NCBI GenBank assembly: GCA_016795295.1
Contig: JAEUHP010000056.1
Coordinates: forward strand, 1 to 52,409
DNA: 52,409 nucleotides
DNA from: Planctomycetota bacterium
Lineage (GTDB): Bacteria; Planctomycetota; UBA1135; UBA2386
Reading direction: 5' to 3'
The translations under genes and the position numbers were made by a program. Shown one piece after another: positions 9,432 to 17,003 of the stretch. The notes beneath the pieces were generated by a model that searched no databases, was not told the DNA's origin, and saw only the letters and a program-made list of their open reading frames with translations. The number at the start of each line of letters is the position of its first letter. Positions within the stretch are counted from its first letter, which is position 1.

Positions 9432-9498
9432 GCGTGGCCCAGTAGACCTGTCGCAGCGGAGGCTGTCAAAGGCCGGCGGCGCCTGTGCGACCGAGAAC

Positions 9499-10008
9499 TC
9501 AGCCGAGCTGCAGCAGATCGCCGTCGATCCGCACGGCACCCTTGGCGACGGTCTCGACGCGTCCCGCGGTGGTCAGGTCGAGGCCGTCCACCATGCGGCT
9601 GGTGGCTCCGGCGCGTTCCTCGAGAGCGCCGGCGGTGCGTTCCTCGCTGGCGCCGACCTTGGCCACCACCGCACCGGCATCGCGCTGCAGGGACTCGGTC
9701 TGCAGGTGCACTTCCGGGGCCGCGATCCGCACTCCGCCGGCGCCGGAGAGCCGCAGTTCCCCGGCAGCGCCAAGGCGCGCATCGCCGCGGAACGCCAGCA
9801 TGGCCCGGCCGCGCCCAGCGACGATGCCGGTCACCCACCAACGTCCGTTCTGGCCCAGCAACTGCAGCACGTCCCCCACTTCGGGAACGAACCGGAACGG
9901 CAGCGCCCACGCCGCCAGGATCTCGCCCGCCTCGGCGCCGCAGCGCACGCGCACCCGGCCGTCGGCGGCGGCACCGAGCACGGTGCCAGTGGTGCAGACG
10001 ATGGTCAC
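9499..10008 (-). CDS. DUF3540 family T6SS-associated protein (copy 1)
   Basis: A 169-residue protein. The N-terminal half looks like a small beta-barrel: a strand-rich segment with VRVRCG, then AWALPFRFVPEVGDVLQLLG and WWVTGIVAG. It is followed by short beta repeats (ELRLSGAGGVRIAAPEVHL) and a helical end finishing RVETVAKGAVRIDGDLLQLG. This is the pattern of DUF3540 proteins, which sit beside DUF2169, DUF4150 and pentapeptide genes in T6SS effector clusters. The beta-repeat part resembles the OB-to-needle transition of VgrG and phage spike proteins (inference). The start is a GTG whose GTGA overlaps the stop of the upstream pseudoprotease gene. A paralogue with the same ending (GTVKIDGDQLHLG) is at 20081-20665. 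Confidence 0.7.
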   Translation of the reverse strand: MTIVCTTGTVLGAAADGRVRVRCGAEAGEILAAWALPFRFVPEVGDVLQLLGQNGRWWVTGIVAGRGRAMLAFRGDARLGAAGELRLSGAGGVRIAAPEVHLQTESLQRDAGAVVAKVGASEERTAGALEERAGATSRMVDGLDLTTAGRVETVAKGAVRIDGDLLQLG

Positions 10009-10757
10009 GGCACCGCTCCGGGCGCCGGCCCATTGGCGGCCGAGAGCCGCGCCGCCCGCTCCCGCAACTGCTTGCCCTCGGGCCCATGGATCAGTTCGAA
10101 CGCAGCATCCACGGTCATCGCCACGCCGAGCCGGAGCGGCAGCGCCCGCGGGTCGGGCTCGGTGAGCTGCCGTTCGCCGAGCAGGATGCCGGCGAGCTGC
10201 ACCGGACCGCCGTAGGGCGAAGCCAGCAGCAAGGGCGCGCCGAGATTGCGCGGCACCACGGGGGCCGTGGTGAGGATGCGCTGCGCCTTGGCTTCGACCC
10301 CTGCGACGATGCCGTCGAACACCAAAGGCGCCATGCGCGCTGCGTCCCCGGTGTCGAGCCCGTAGGCACAGCCCACCGAAACCGCGGGTTGCATCGGCAG
10401 CACGTCGGCCAGCCGCGCACACTGACCGACGGCGAAGGCGCGGAGATCGAACGACGGCTCGATCGGCAACAGGCACGCGGCGAGCCCGGCGCTGGCGTGA
10501 CGCAGCCAGCCGAGACCGAGCCGTTCGTGGCTGGTGGTGAGGTCGAGCAAACCATGGCCCTGCTGCCGCGGCACGAACGCACAGCACCGCTGCCCCCCGA
10601 GCGCGTCCAGCACGGCGGCAGCAGTGACCAGCCACACGAACGGGCGGTCGACGATCAGCACGCCGGCACCGTGGGGCAGGAACGTGTCGCCACGCATGGC
10701 CCCGAGCGGCAGGAACGCACGCAGCCAGTCGTGGGGGTGCTCGCGACCGCCGCTCAC
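10005..10757 (-). CDS. Trypsin-fold protein lacking catalytic residues (putative pseudoprotease), coupled to the DUF4150-S41 gene
   Basis: A 250-residue protein with GTG start; GTGA overlaps the stop of the DUF4150-S41 gene, implying coupled translation. The order of segments matches the trypsin-like (chymotrypsin-fold) family. GAGVLIVDRPFVWLVTAAAV (near residues 30-49) corresponds to the GTGFLV...VTAAHV strand. LAACLLPIE follows, where the Asp-containing DLAVL segment is expected. VSVGCAYGLDTG corresponds to the V.VxGYPxG turn, and RNLGAPLLL plus VQLAGILLGE (near residues 170-194) to GNSGGP...GI. At each catalytic site the residue is replaced: His by Ala (A48), Asp by Gly, and Ser by Leu (L172). 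There is no signal peptide. Possible roles are immunity protein, adaptor or regulator of the neighbouring protease. The fold assignment is mine by pattern, not by search. Confidence 0.5.
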   Translation of the reverse strand: MSGGREHPHDWLRAFLPLGAMRGDTFLPHGAGVLIVDRPFVWLVTAAAVLDALGGQRCCAFVPRQQGHGLLDLTTSHERLGLGWLRHASAGLAACLLPIEPSFDLRAFAVGQCARLADVLPMQPAVSVGCAYGLDTGDAARMAPLVFDGIVAGVEAKAQRILTTAPVVPRNLGAPLLLASPYGGPVQLAGILLGERQLTEPDPRALPLRLGVAMTVDAAFELIHGPEGKQLRERAARLSAANGPAPGAVP

Positions 10758-11674
10758 GCACAACCTCCCGCCGGCTCCAGCAGGCGGCAGGCGCGCGGCA
10801 GCGCCTCGCTGGCCGGCACGCCATGATCCGGCACCAGCCGGCGCAAGCGTCGCCCCGCCGGCGTGCACAGGTCCAGAGCGGCGCCCGACGCAGACAGGGT
10901 GCGCCCGAGCCAGAATGGCTGCGCACGGACCTTGCCGAACGTGGGCTCACCGACCAACACCGCCGCGCGCTGTTCGCGGAGGGTCGCCGCACACCATTCC
11001 GCCGCCGAGGCCGTGCCGCCGTCGACGAGCACGGCCAGCGGCCGCGGCGCCGCCGCGGCGCCGCACAGCTCCCGCGCGACAGCGGCAGCGGCGGCCAACG
11101 AACCGCCGCGGCAACCACGCAAGTCGAGCACCCACGCGACGGCCCCCGCAGCGGCACTCGCAGCCAGCGCTTGGCGGACCCAGCGCGCAGTGGCGAGGCC
11201 GAACACGGGCACCACCAGGGTCGCGACGGCGCCGCACCAGCGCACTGTGTGGCCGGCGAGCGAACGCAACGCGGCGGCGTCCGCGGCGGCGAACCCCAGC
11301 AGCACGTTGGTCACGCTGGGCACGAGTTTGCTGCCCAGGGGGTTGTTGAAGTTGTTGCCCTGGGTCGGCACGCACAGGTGCGACGCCGGCATGCCGCCGA
11401 GCAGGATGCGCGGGTTGCCGACCACCGTGCCGCCCGGCTGCATGCACAGCGGGTGCGCCACGCCGGCGTTGTCGCCGTTGGTCATCAACGGCTTGGCACC
11501 CATGTTCTGGGCCGGCGCCATCGACACCAGCACGTTCGGCACGAACGGCATCGACATCGCGTTCATGCCGATGTTGGGGTAGGGAATCGGCAGCGGGGCG
11601 GGGGCCGCCGGCGTGAGGCACACGTCCGGGAAGCCCATGTTCATGCCAACCCCCTGGTTCGCAGCGGGCATCAT
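10754..11674 (-). CDS. DUF4150 (PAAR-like) protein fused to an S41 tail-specific protease domain; candidate T6SS effector
   Basis: A 306-residue fusion. Residues 1 to about 127 are a DUF4150 PAAR-like domain (GVGMNMGFPDVCLTP, PIPYPNIG, NVLLG), a family that caps the VgrG spike of T6SSs. Residues about 140-290 match the core of S41 C-terminal-processing proteases. They contain WVLDLRGCRGG (the ILDLRxNxGG element), VDGGTASAAEW, VGEPTFGK and VPDHGVP. The catalytic Ser (S223) and Lys (K248) are 25 residues apart and Gln (Q252) is four further on, as in E. coli Tsp/Prc (S430, K455, Q459). The PDZ domain usual in this family is absent. The start ATG forms an ATGA overlap with the stop of the giant pentapeptide gene, and the end overlaps the pseudoprotease gene. 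The protein has no signal peptide, so export via T6SS is the natural hypothesis. Confidence 0.8.
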   Translation of the reverse strand: MMPAANQGVGMNMGFPDVCLTPAAPAPLPIPYPNIGMNAMSMPFVPNVLVSMAPAQNMGAKPLMTNGDNAGVAHPLCMQPGGTVVGNPRILLGGMPASHLCVPTQGNNFNNPLGSKLVPSVTNVLLGFAAADAAALRSLAGHTVRWCGAVATLVVPVFGLATARWVRQALAASAAAGAVAWVLDLRGCRGGSLAAAAAVARELCGAAAAPRPLAVLVDGGTASAAEWCAATLREQRAAVLVGEPTFGKVRAQPFWLGRTLSASGAALDLCTPAGRRLRRLVPDHGVPASEALPRACRLLEPAGGCA

Positions 11675-13848
11675 CGGCCACCTCCCGCTGCCGCCGGCGG
11701 CTGCCAGCCGCGTTCGCCGCGGAAGCGCTGTTCGTCGGTGCCGCGCGCCAGCGAACGGCTGGCCCCCTGCCAGCGTGTGCCGCGCTCCAGCACCCCGTGC
11801 AGGTTGGTGCGGAGCAGGTTGGCGCCGGCGAACACTGCTTGGTCGAGGATCGCGTAGCTCATGTCGGCGTACTGCAGGTCGGCACGCGAGAAGTCGGCGG
11901 CGGTGGCGTCGACCTGCGTCCACACCGTCTCGCGCAGATCGCATTCGGTGAAGTCCGCACCGAACGCGCGGGCTTCGGGCAGGATCGCATTGCGCAGCAC
12001 GCAACCGCGGAACGAAGCACGGTCGAGCTTGGCCTTGGCGAAGATGCCCATGCGCACGGTGGTGTCGACGAACACCGCACCTTCGAGGTCCGCTTCGGCG
12101 AAGTTGCCCATGTCGAGTTGCACGCGTTCGAAGCGCGCGCCGGCGAGTTTGCAGCCCATGAACAGGCTGCCGGTGAGGTTGCAGTCGGCGATCTGGATGC
12201 CCGACAGGTCCATCTGCCGGAACATGCAGCGGCTCAGGTCCTGGCCGGCGAACGGAATCTGCCGCGGATCGACGTCGCTGAGGTCACACTGCAGGCGCGC
12301 GCGCTCGAGCACGATGCCAGCCAGCTTGGCCTCGGCCAGATTGGTGCTCTTGGCCACCACCTTGGTCCAGTTCGCGGCGCTGAGGTCGGCCTTGCTGAAG
12401 TTCGCCATCGACACGTCGGCAGCGGTGAAGTCGGCGCTGCGCAGGTCGGCGCCCTCGAACGACACCATGTTCAGATCGAGACCGGCGAAGTTGCTGCGCG
12501 CGGCCCGCGCTCCGGCGAAGTTCGCGGCCTGCAGTTTGGCGCCCTGCCACGCGACTCCGGTCACGTCGGCCTCGGCGAACACCGCCCAGCTCACGTCGGC
12601 GTCCTTGAACGATGCGCCCTGCAGCACCGACCGGCGGAACGACACCCGCGACAGGCGGCAGCCGGCGAAGTCCCAGCCGGGAAAATCGATGCCCTCGAGA
12701 TCACAGCCTTCCAGAAACCGACCGCGCAGCGCATCGCGGTCGAGTTTGGCCTCGGCGAGCGCGCAGTCGGCCAGACGCTGGGGCAGCTTGGCCCCGCGCA
12801 AATCGGCGCGCGGCATGCGCACCTTCTCGACGGTGGCGCCCGACAAGTTCGCGCCTTGCAGGTCGATGTCGCCGGCCATGCAGCTGTCGAAGCGCGCGGT
12901 GCCGAAGTCGACTTCGCGGCAGTGCGCGCGCTCCAGAATCGACTCGACGATGCTGGTGGCGCCGAACACCGCGCCGTCGAGGCGCACGCCGTTCATCATG
13001 CACTTGCGGAACGCGGTCTGCGTCAGGTCCTGGCCACGCAGATCGGCCCCGTCGAACATCAGCATCTGCAGTTCCCCGGCCGGCAGCTTGGCGCCGCGCA
13101 GATCGGCGTCCTTGAACATCACGTCGACCAGCTGCGCACCGCGCAAGTCGGCGCGACTGAGGTCGGCGGCGACCAGCATCGTGCGCACGATCGAAGCCCC
13201 GCGCAGGTCCACGTCGACCAGTTGGGCTTGCGGCAAGCCGGTGTCGGCGAACTGGGCGCGCGCGAGCACCGCCCCGCGCAGGTCGGCCCGCGGCAGACTC
13301 GCACCTTCGAGGCGGCAGTCCGCCAAGTCGGCTCCGGCGAGCTTGCAGCCGGTGAGGCTGGCGCGGCGCAGGTCGGCGCCGCGGCCACGCAGCTGTTCGA
13401 GTTCGCAGCTGTCGAACACCGCCCCCTGCAGGTTGGCGTTGGCCAGATCGGCTCCGGACAGGCGGCACCGGGCGAACAGAGCGCCCCGCAAGTCGGCACC
13501 TGCCCAGGCCACGGCGCCGAAGGTGGTGCCCTGGGCGCGTAGCCCCGCCAGCTGCGCCCCCGCGAACACCGCCCCGGTGGCGTCACACTCGACCCACAGC
13601 GCCGAGGACAGGCTGGCCCCGGACAAGTCTGCGCCGCGGAGATCACAGCCGGTCAGAGTGGCGCCGGCGAACTGCGCGCGCAGCAGACGTGCACCGGCGA
13701 GGTTGCAGGCGTCGAGCAGGGCACCACGGCAATCGACACCGGCCAGGTCGCGGCCCGCCAGGTCGATGGCGCGCAACAGACAGTCGGCGAGGCCGCGCCC
13801 CTGCTGGAGGCGTTCGGCCACTCCCGCTGCGTCGAGCAAGTGCTTCAC
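11671..13848 (-). CDS. Giant pentapeptide-repeat protein of the T6SS module
   Basis: A 725-residue protein composed almost wholly of pentapeptide repeats of the form A(D/N)LxG or A.F..A, from about residue 20 to about residue 690. This predicts a right-handed quadrilateral beta-helix, a long negatively charged rod. The N-terminus (KHLLDAAGVAERLQQGRGLA) is a short helical cap. The start is a GTG whose GTGA overlaps the stop of the DUF2169-pentapeptide gene; longer versions of the frame upstream are out-of-frame readings of that gene. Pentapeptide proteins commonly accompany DUF2169 and DUF4150 proteins in T6SS clusters, where a chaperone or loading role has been suggested. The rod could also be a DNA mimic (as in Qnr/MfpA), but the operon context argues for a secretion role. 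Confidence 0.85.
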   Translation of the reverse strand: MKHLLDAAGVAERLQQGRGLADCLLRAIDLAGRDLAGVDCRGALLDACNLAGARLLRAQFAGATLTGCDLRGADLSGASLSSALWVECDATGAVFAGAQLAGLRAQGTTFGAVAWAGADLRGALFARCRLSGADLANANLQGAVFDSCELEQLRGRGADLRRASLTGCKLAGADLADCRLEGASLPRADLRGAVLARAQFADTGLPQAQLVDVDLRGASIVRTMLVAADLSRADLRGAQLVDVMFKDADLRGAKLPAGELQMLMFDGADLRGQDLTQTAFRKCMMNGVRLDGAVFGATSIVESILERAHCREVDFGTARFDSCMAGDIDLQGANLSGATVEKVRMPRADLRGAKLPQRLADCALAEAKLDRDALRGRFLEGCDLEGIDFPGWDFAGCRLSRVSFRRSVLQGASFKDADVSWAVFAEADVTGVAWQGAKLQAANFAGARAARSNFAGLDLNMVSFEGADLRSADFTAADVSMANFSKADLSAANWTKVVAKSTNLAEAKLAGIVLERARLQCDLSDVDPRQIPFAGQDLSRCMFRQMDLSGIQIADCNLTGSLFMGCKLAGARFERVQLDMGNFAEADLEGAVFVDTTVRMGIFAKAKLDRASFRGCVLRNAILPEARAFGADFTECDLRETVWTQVDATAADFSRADLQYADMSYAILDQAVFAGANLLRTNLHGVLERGTRWQGASRSLARGTDEQRFRGERGWQPPAAAGGGR

Positions 13849-16800
13849 GAGTTCGCCTCCGGATCGTCCATCTGTACCGCTGCGAGAAACGCGTCGGTGA
13901 AATCGCTGCGCACGGCCTTGGCGCCGAGAAACTTCGCGTCGTAGCAGTTCGCGGCGCGGAAATCGGCACCGTCGAGTCGACTCTCGTTGAAGTCGGCCGA
14001 AGCCAAGTCGGCATGCTCGAACACCGGCCGCACCAGCTGGACGCCGCGCAGGCATGCGCCGGTGAGCTGCGCACCGCGAAACACCGTGTCCTCGCCGCGC
14101 GCGTCCTGGAAGTAGGCCGCCGGCAGGGACGCGCGCGTGAACACCGCGCCGTCCAGGCGCGCGCCCAGCCACACCGAGCGCGGCGCCGCGGCCCCCGTGA
14201 AGTCGGCGCGCGAGAAATCCGCCACCCCGGTGGCCGAGACCTGGGCCAGGTCCGCGTCGTGGAACACGGCACCGTGCGCTTGCGTGTCGCGCAGGATCGC
14301 TTGCTGCAGCGAACTGCCGCGGCAGCTCGCCGCATCGAGCACGGCCTTCATGAAGTCCACCTTGTGGAAGCGGCAGCCGTCGAGCTTCGCACCGGTCAAG
14401 TCGGCGCCGCCGAAGCTGCCCAAGCGGCACCGGGTCTCGCGCAGATCGGCACCGCGCAACCTGGCTTTGTGCGCGCGCACCAGATCGAAGTCGGCGCGGC
14501 GGAACACGGCGCCGTCGGCGCGCACCAATTCGAGCGAGGCGAAACCGAGTTTGGCATCGCTGCAATCGGCACCCTGCAGCTCGGCTTTGCCGAAGTCGCA
14601 GTAGCGCAGGTCGGCCGCGACCAACGTGGCCTTGGTCAGCTTGGCCTTCGGGAACTTGGCTTGCTGGCAGAGGGCAGCGCGCAGGTTGGCCCCCGTGAGG
14701 TCGGCTCCGGCGAAGTCGGCATCGGCGAAGCGCGCCTCCGCGGCCTCGACGTCGACCAGCACGGCCTTGGCGAAACTGGCCCCCGCGGCGTCGCATCCCG
14801 ACAGGCGGCACTTGGTCAAGTCGGCACCCTGCAGGTCGGCGCCCTTCAGGATCGCCGTCGCCAAGTTGGCGCCTTGGAAGTTCGCTTTCTGTAGCTGCGC
14901 GCCGGCGAAGTTGGCACCGCGCAGGTCCTGGCCACGGAAGTCGCGGCCGCGCAAATCCTGGCCGGCGTAGCCACCGGTCGGCTTCGGCCTGGGTTTCGGC
15001 AGCGCCGCGACCAGCTTCTCGACCTTGCCGACGAGACGGGTCAGCGGTGCCAGCGCTGCGGCGCCCACGCCCTGGGCCGCGAGACCGGCGTGCGCCTGGG
15101 TCAGTCCGGTGACGATCGGCGACAGGTCTGGCACCACCTGGTCCAGGCGCGGCGCCTTGTCGATCAAGCCGTGGAACAGCGCGAACAGGCCGAGCATCGG
15201 CTCGTTCGGATCCTTGGCGCGCAGCTTCGCCTCCTGCTGCTCGACGGCGGCGCGGTGCGCCGCGATCTGCCCTTCGACGTCCGGAATCTTCGGCAACTCG
15301 GGCAATTGCAGCTGGTCGAGCGGCAGCAGGGCGGGTGCCACCACCGCATCCAGCGAGCCCGGCAGACTCGCCGGGACCGGTTTGCCGGCCTCGGCGAACC
15401 CCGCGACCCCCGCCGCCATGGCCCCGCCGAAGCTCACCGCAGCCGTCGGCGCCGGACTTGCGGCGGGCAACGGCTGCGCAGGGGCTTCGGCGAGCGCCTT
15501 CTGCATCGCCGCGAGCGCCGGCTGGATGGCCTCGCGCTTCTCGGGTGGCAACAGGCCGACCAGCATTTCCAGCCCGCGCACCGCGGCTTTGGGCTCGTCC
15601 TTGGCCTTGGCCAGTTCTTGCAGCGCCGGCTCGCGGCGCTGCGCATCGTCGATCTGGCCCACCTGATCGCGCTGGCTCGCCAGCAGATCGCCGTCGAGCA
15701 TGCCCTCGGGGAAGTGCTTGCCGACGCCGAGCGGATCGGCCGCACCGGCGACGGCGCCCAGGAACCACGGCGGGAACGGGCAATCCGGCGGCAGCGTCTT
15801 CTGCACCGCTTCGAGATCCGGCAGCGGCTCGCCGTTGCGCTCCGCGAGTTCGAACGCTTCGACTGCGGCGGCGAACTGCGCGAAGCCCGGCGGCAGCTTG
15901 CTCTGCAGCCCCACCGGATCCGCTTCGAACTCGGCGAGCACGGCCACGTAGTCGCCCGCCGGCTTCGGTTCGGCCGCGAGCGGCTCGGAGGCGATCAACA
16001 CCGCGACCACGTCGCTCATGTCGATCTTCTGGATCGGCGCGTGGCCGCGCCAGACCAGGACCAGCCGGCTGTGTTCGAGTTCGGCGTGCAGCGTGTCGAG
16101 CACCATCTCGGGCTCGTGCACGGTGCCATCGGCGGTCTTCACGAAGGCGCGCACCCGCAGGCCGGGCAACTGCGTGCGCCAGACCGGCACCTCTGGATGC
16201 AGGTTCTCCAGGCAGAGTTCTTCGTCGCCGCGCAGATAACCGGGCAGCCACTGGTCTGGCAACGCACTCTGGAAGTGCGTCCAGTCGAAGTCCTCGGCGA
16301 CGAACGGCGCGCGGTGCTTCTTCCAGTGCGCGTCGTACTTCTTGCCGCGTTTGCCGGTGCGCGGCGGCCAGTTCGGACTGACCGGCGCGAAGGTGCCGGG
16401 CTGGATGCCGTTCTTGCCGGTTTTGCTGACACGGGACCCGGGATGCTCCACGGTCGGCAGTTCGAGGCCCGCGAAACCGCGCCCCACCGGGTTGCCCGCA
16501 TAACCCTCGCCGCCGTAGGCGTTCTGCCAGGTGAGCGGCATGCTGCGGAACGGCTGCGGCTCGGACACCGTGCCGCCGAGCAACAGGCCCGGCTTGTAGA
16601 CGCGGGGGCCGGTGACCACCAGAGACTTCGACCACGAGCCCAGGCTGCAGCGCACTTCGCAGCTGGTGGCTTCGCCGCCGGGTGGATGGCAAGCGCCGGT
16701 CACCAGCACTTCGCCGTGCAGCTTCCAGTCGGCGAAGTCGCTGCCGTGCAGCAGCTCGCGCTGCTGGTCGATGTCGTCCGGGGCGAACGTGTCCCCCGAC

Positions 16801-16958
16801 ATGAAGCCCTGCTGGATCGGATCCTCGATCGCCACCACCGGCTGGCCTGGCACCAGACGGAACACCCCGCGCACGCACACCGCCAGCTCGGGCTGCGGTG
16901 GCTTGCGCGAAGTGACCTTGGGGCCCCAGTAGAACGGGGTGAGGTTCTTGTGGATCAT
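13845..16958 (-). CDS. DUF2169 T6SS adaptor fused to C-terminal pentapeptide repeats
   Basis: A 1037-residue protein. Residues about 1-320 are a DUF2169 domain (NLTPFYWGPKV, LTWQNAYGGEGYAGNPVGRG, NLHPEVPVWRTQLPGLRVRAF). The family includes adaptors that load PAAR-linked effectors on to VgrG, as described for the Agrobacterium Tde2 system. Residues about 330-650 are a helical, Ala/Pro-rich linker with segments such as PELPKIPDVEGQIAAHRAAV. From about 664 (AGQDLRGRDFRGQDLRGANF) to near the C-terminus it is a pentapeptide-repeat beta-helix. It lies between vgrG and the second pentapeptide gene and overlaps the latter by GTGA. A 12-bp direct repeat spans its start codon and creates a six-codon ORF overlapping the start (see separate entry). 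Its likely partner is the DUF4150-S41 protein two genes downstream. Confidence 0.85.
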   Translation of the reverse strand: MIHKNLTPFYWGPKVTSRKPPQPELAVCVRGVFRLVPGQPVVAIEDPIQQGFMSGDTFAPDDIDQQRELLHGSDFADWKLHGEVLVTGACHPPGGEATSCEVRCSLGSWSKSLVVTGPRVYKPGLLLGGTVSEPQPFRSMPLTWQNAYGGEGYAGNPVGRGFAGLELPTVEHPGSRVSKTGKNGIQPGTFAPVSPNWPPRTGKRGKKYDAHWKKHRAPFVAEDFDWTHFQSALPDQWLPGYLRGDEELCLENLHPEVPVWRTQLPGLRVRAFVKTADGTVHEPEMVLDTLHAELEHSRLVLVWRGHAPIQKIDMSDVVAVLIASEPLAAEPKPAGDYVAVLAEFEADPVGLQSKLPPGFAQFAAAVEAFELAERNGEPLPDLEAVQKTLPPDCPFPPWFLGAVAGAADPLGVGKHFPEGMLDGDLLASQRDQVGQIDDAQRREPALQELAKAKDEPKAAVRGLEMLVGLLPPEKREAIQPALAAMQKALAEAPAQPLPAASPAPTAAVSFGGAMAAGVAGFAEAGKPVPASLPGSLDAVVAPALLPLDQLQLPELPKIPDVEGQIAAHRAAVEQQEAKLRAKDPNEPMLGLFALFHGLIDKAPRLDQVVPDLSPIVTGLTQAHAGLAAQGVGAAALAPLTRLVGKVEKLVAALPKPRPKPTGGYAGQDLRGRDFRGQDLRGANFAGAQLQKANFQGANLATAILKGADLQGADLTKCRLSGCDAAGASFAKAVLVDVEAAEARFADADFAGADLTGANLRAALCQQAKFPKAKLTKATLVAADLRYCDFGKAELQGADCSDAKLGFASLELVRADGAVFRRADFDLVRAHKARLRGADLRETRCRLGSFGGADLTGAKLDGCRFHKVDFMKAVLDAASCRGSSLQQAILRDTQAHGAVFHDADLAQVSATGVADFSRADFTGAAAPRSVWLGARLDGAVFTRASLPAAYFQDARGEDTVFRGAQLTGACLRGVQLVRPVFEHADLASADFNESRLDGADFRAANCYDAKFLGAKAVRSDFTDAFLAAVQMDDPEANS

Positions 16959-16983
16959 CGGTGCGGCTGGGTCATCGGTGCGG
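16955..16983 (-). repeat. 12-bp direct repeat creating a mini-ORF over the DUF2169 start codon
   Basis: TCATCGGTGCGG (+ strand) occurs at 16955-16966 and again at 16972-16983, five bases apart. Each copy contains a CAT, i.e. an ATG on the coding strand. The upstream ATG (16975) opens a six-codon frame, MTQPHR, whose TGA overlaps the true DUF2169 ATG as ATGA. This could couple ribosome re-initiation after vgrG, or be a neutral small duplication. Confidence 0.5.
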
Positions 16984-17003
16984 TGCGGACTCTGGACCTG
17001 AGG

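Noticed and set aside
10754..12004. A longer 416-residue version of the DUF4150-S41 protein
   Set aside because: The extra N-terminal 110 residues are an antisense-like Arg-rich reading of the pentapeptide gene. The DUF4150 domain begins at MMPAANQG, and its ATGA overlap marks the start.
11700..14960. Short repeated DNA words that suggest a CRISPR array or tandem satellite
   Set aside because: They are 15-bp periodic codon patterns (for AxLxG pentapeptides), without constant repeats or spacers, and they lie within intact reading frames.
11671..16878. A single 1735-codon minus-strand open frame
   Set aside because: Its first 1010 codons are an out-of-frame reading of the DUF2169-pentapeptide gene. 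Only the part from GTG 13848 shows pentapeptide character, and it forms a GTGA overlap there.
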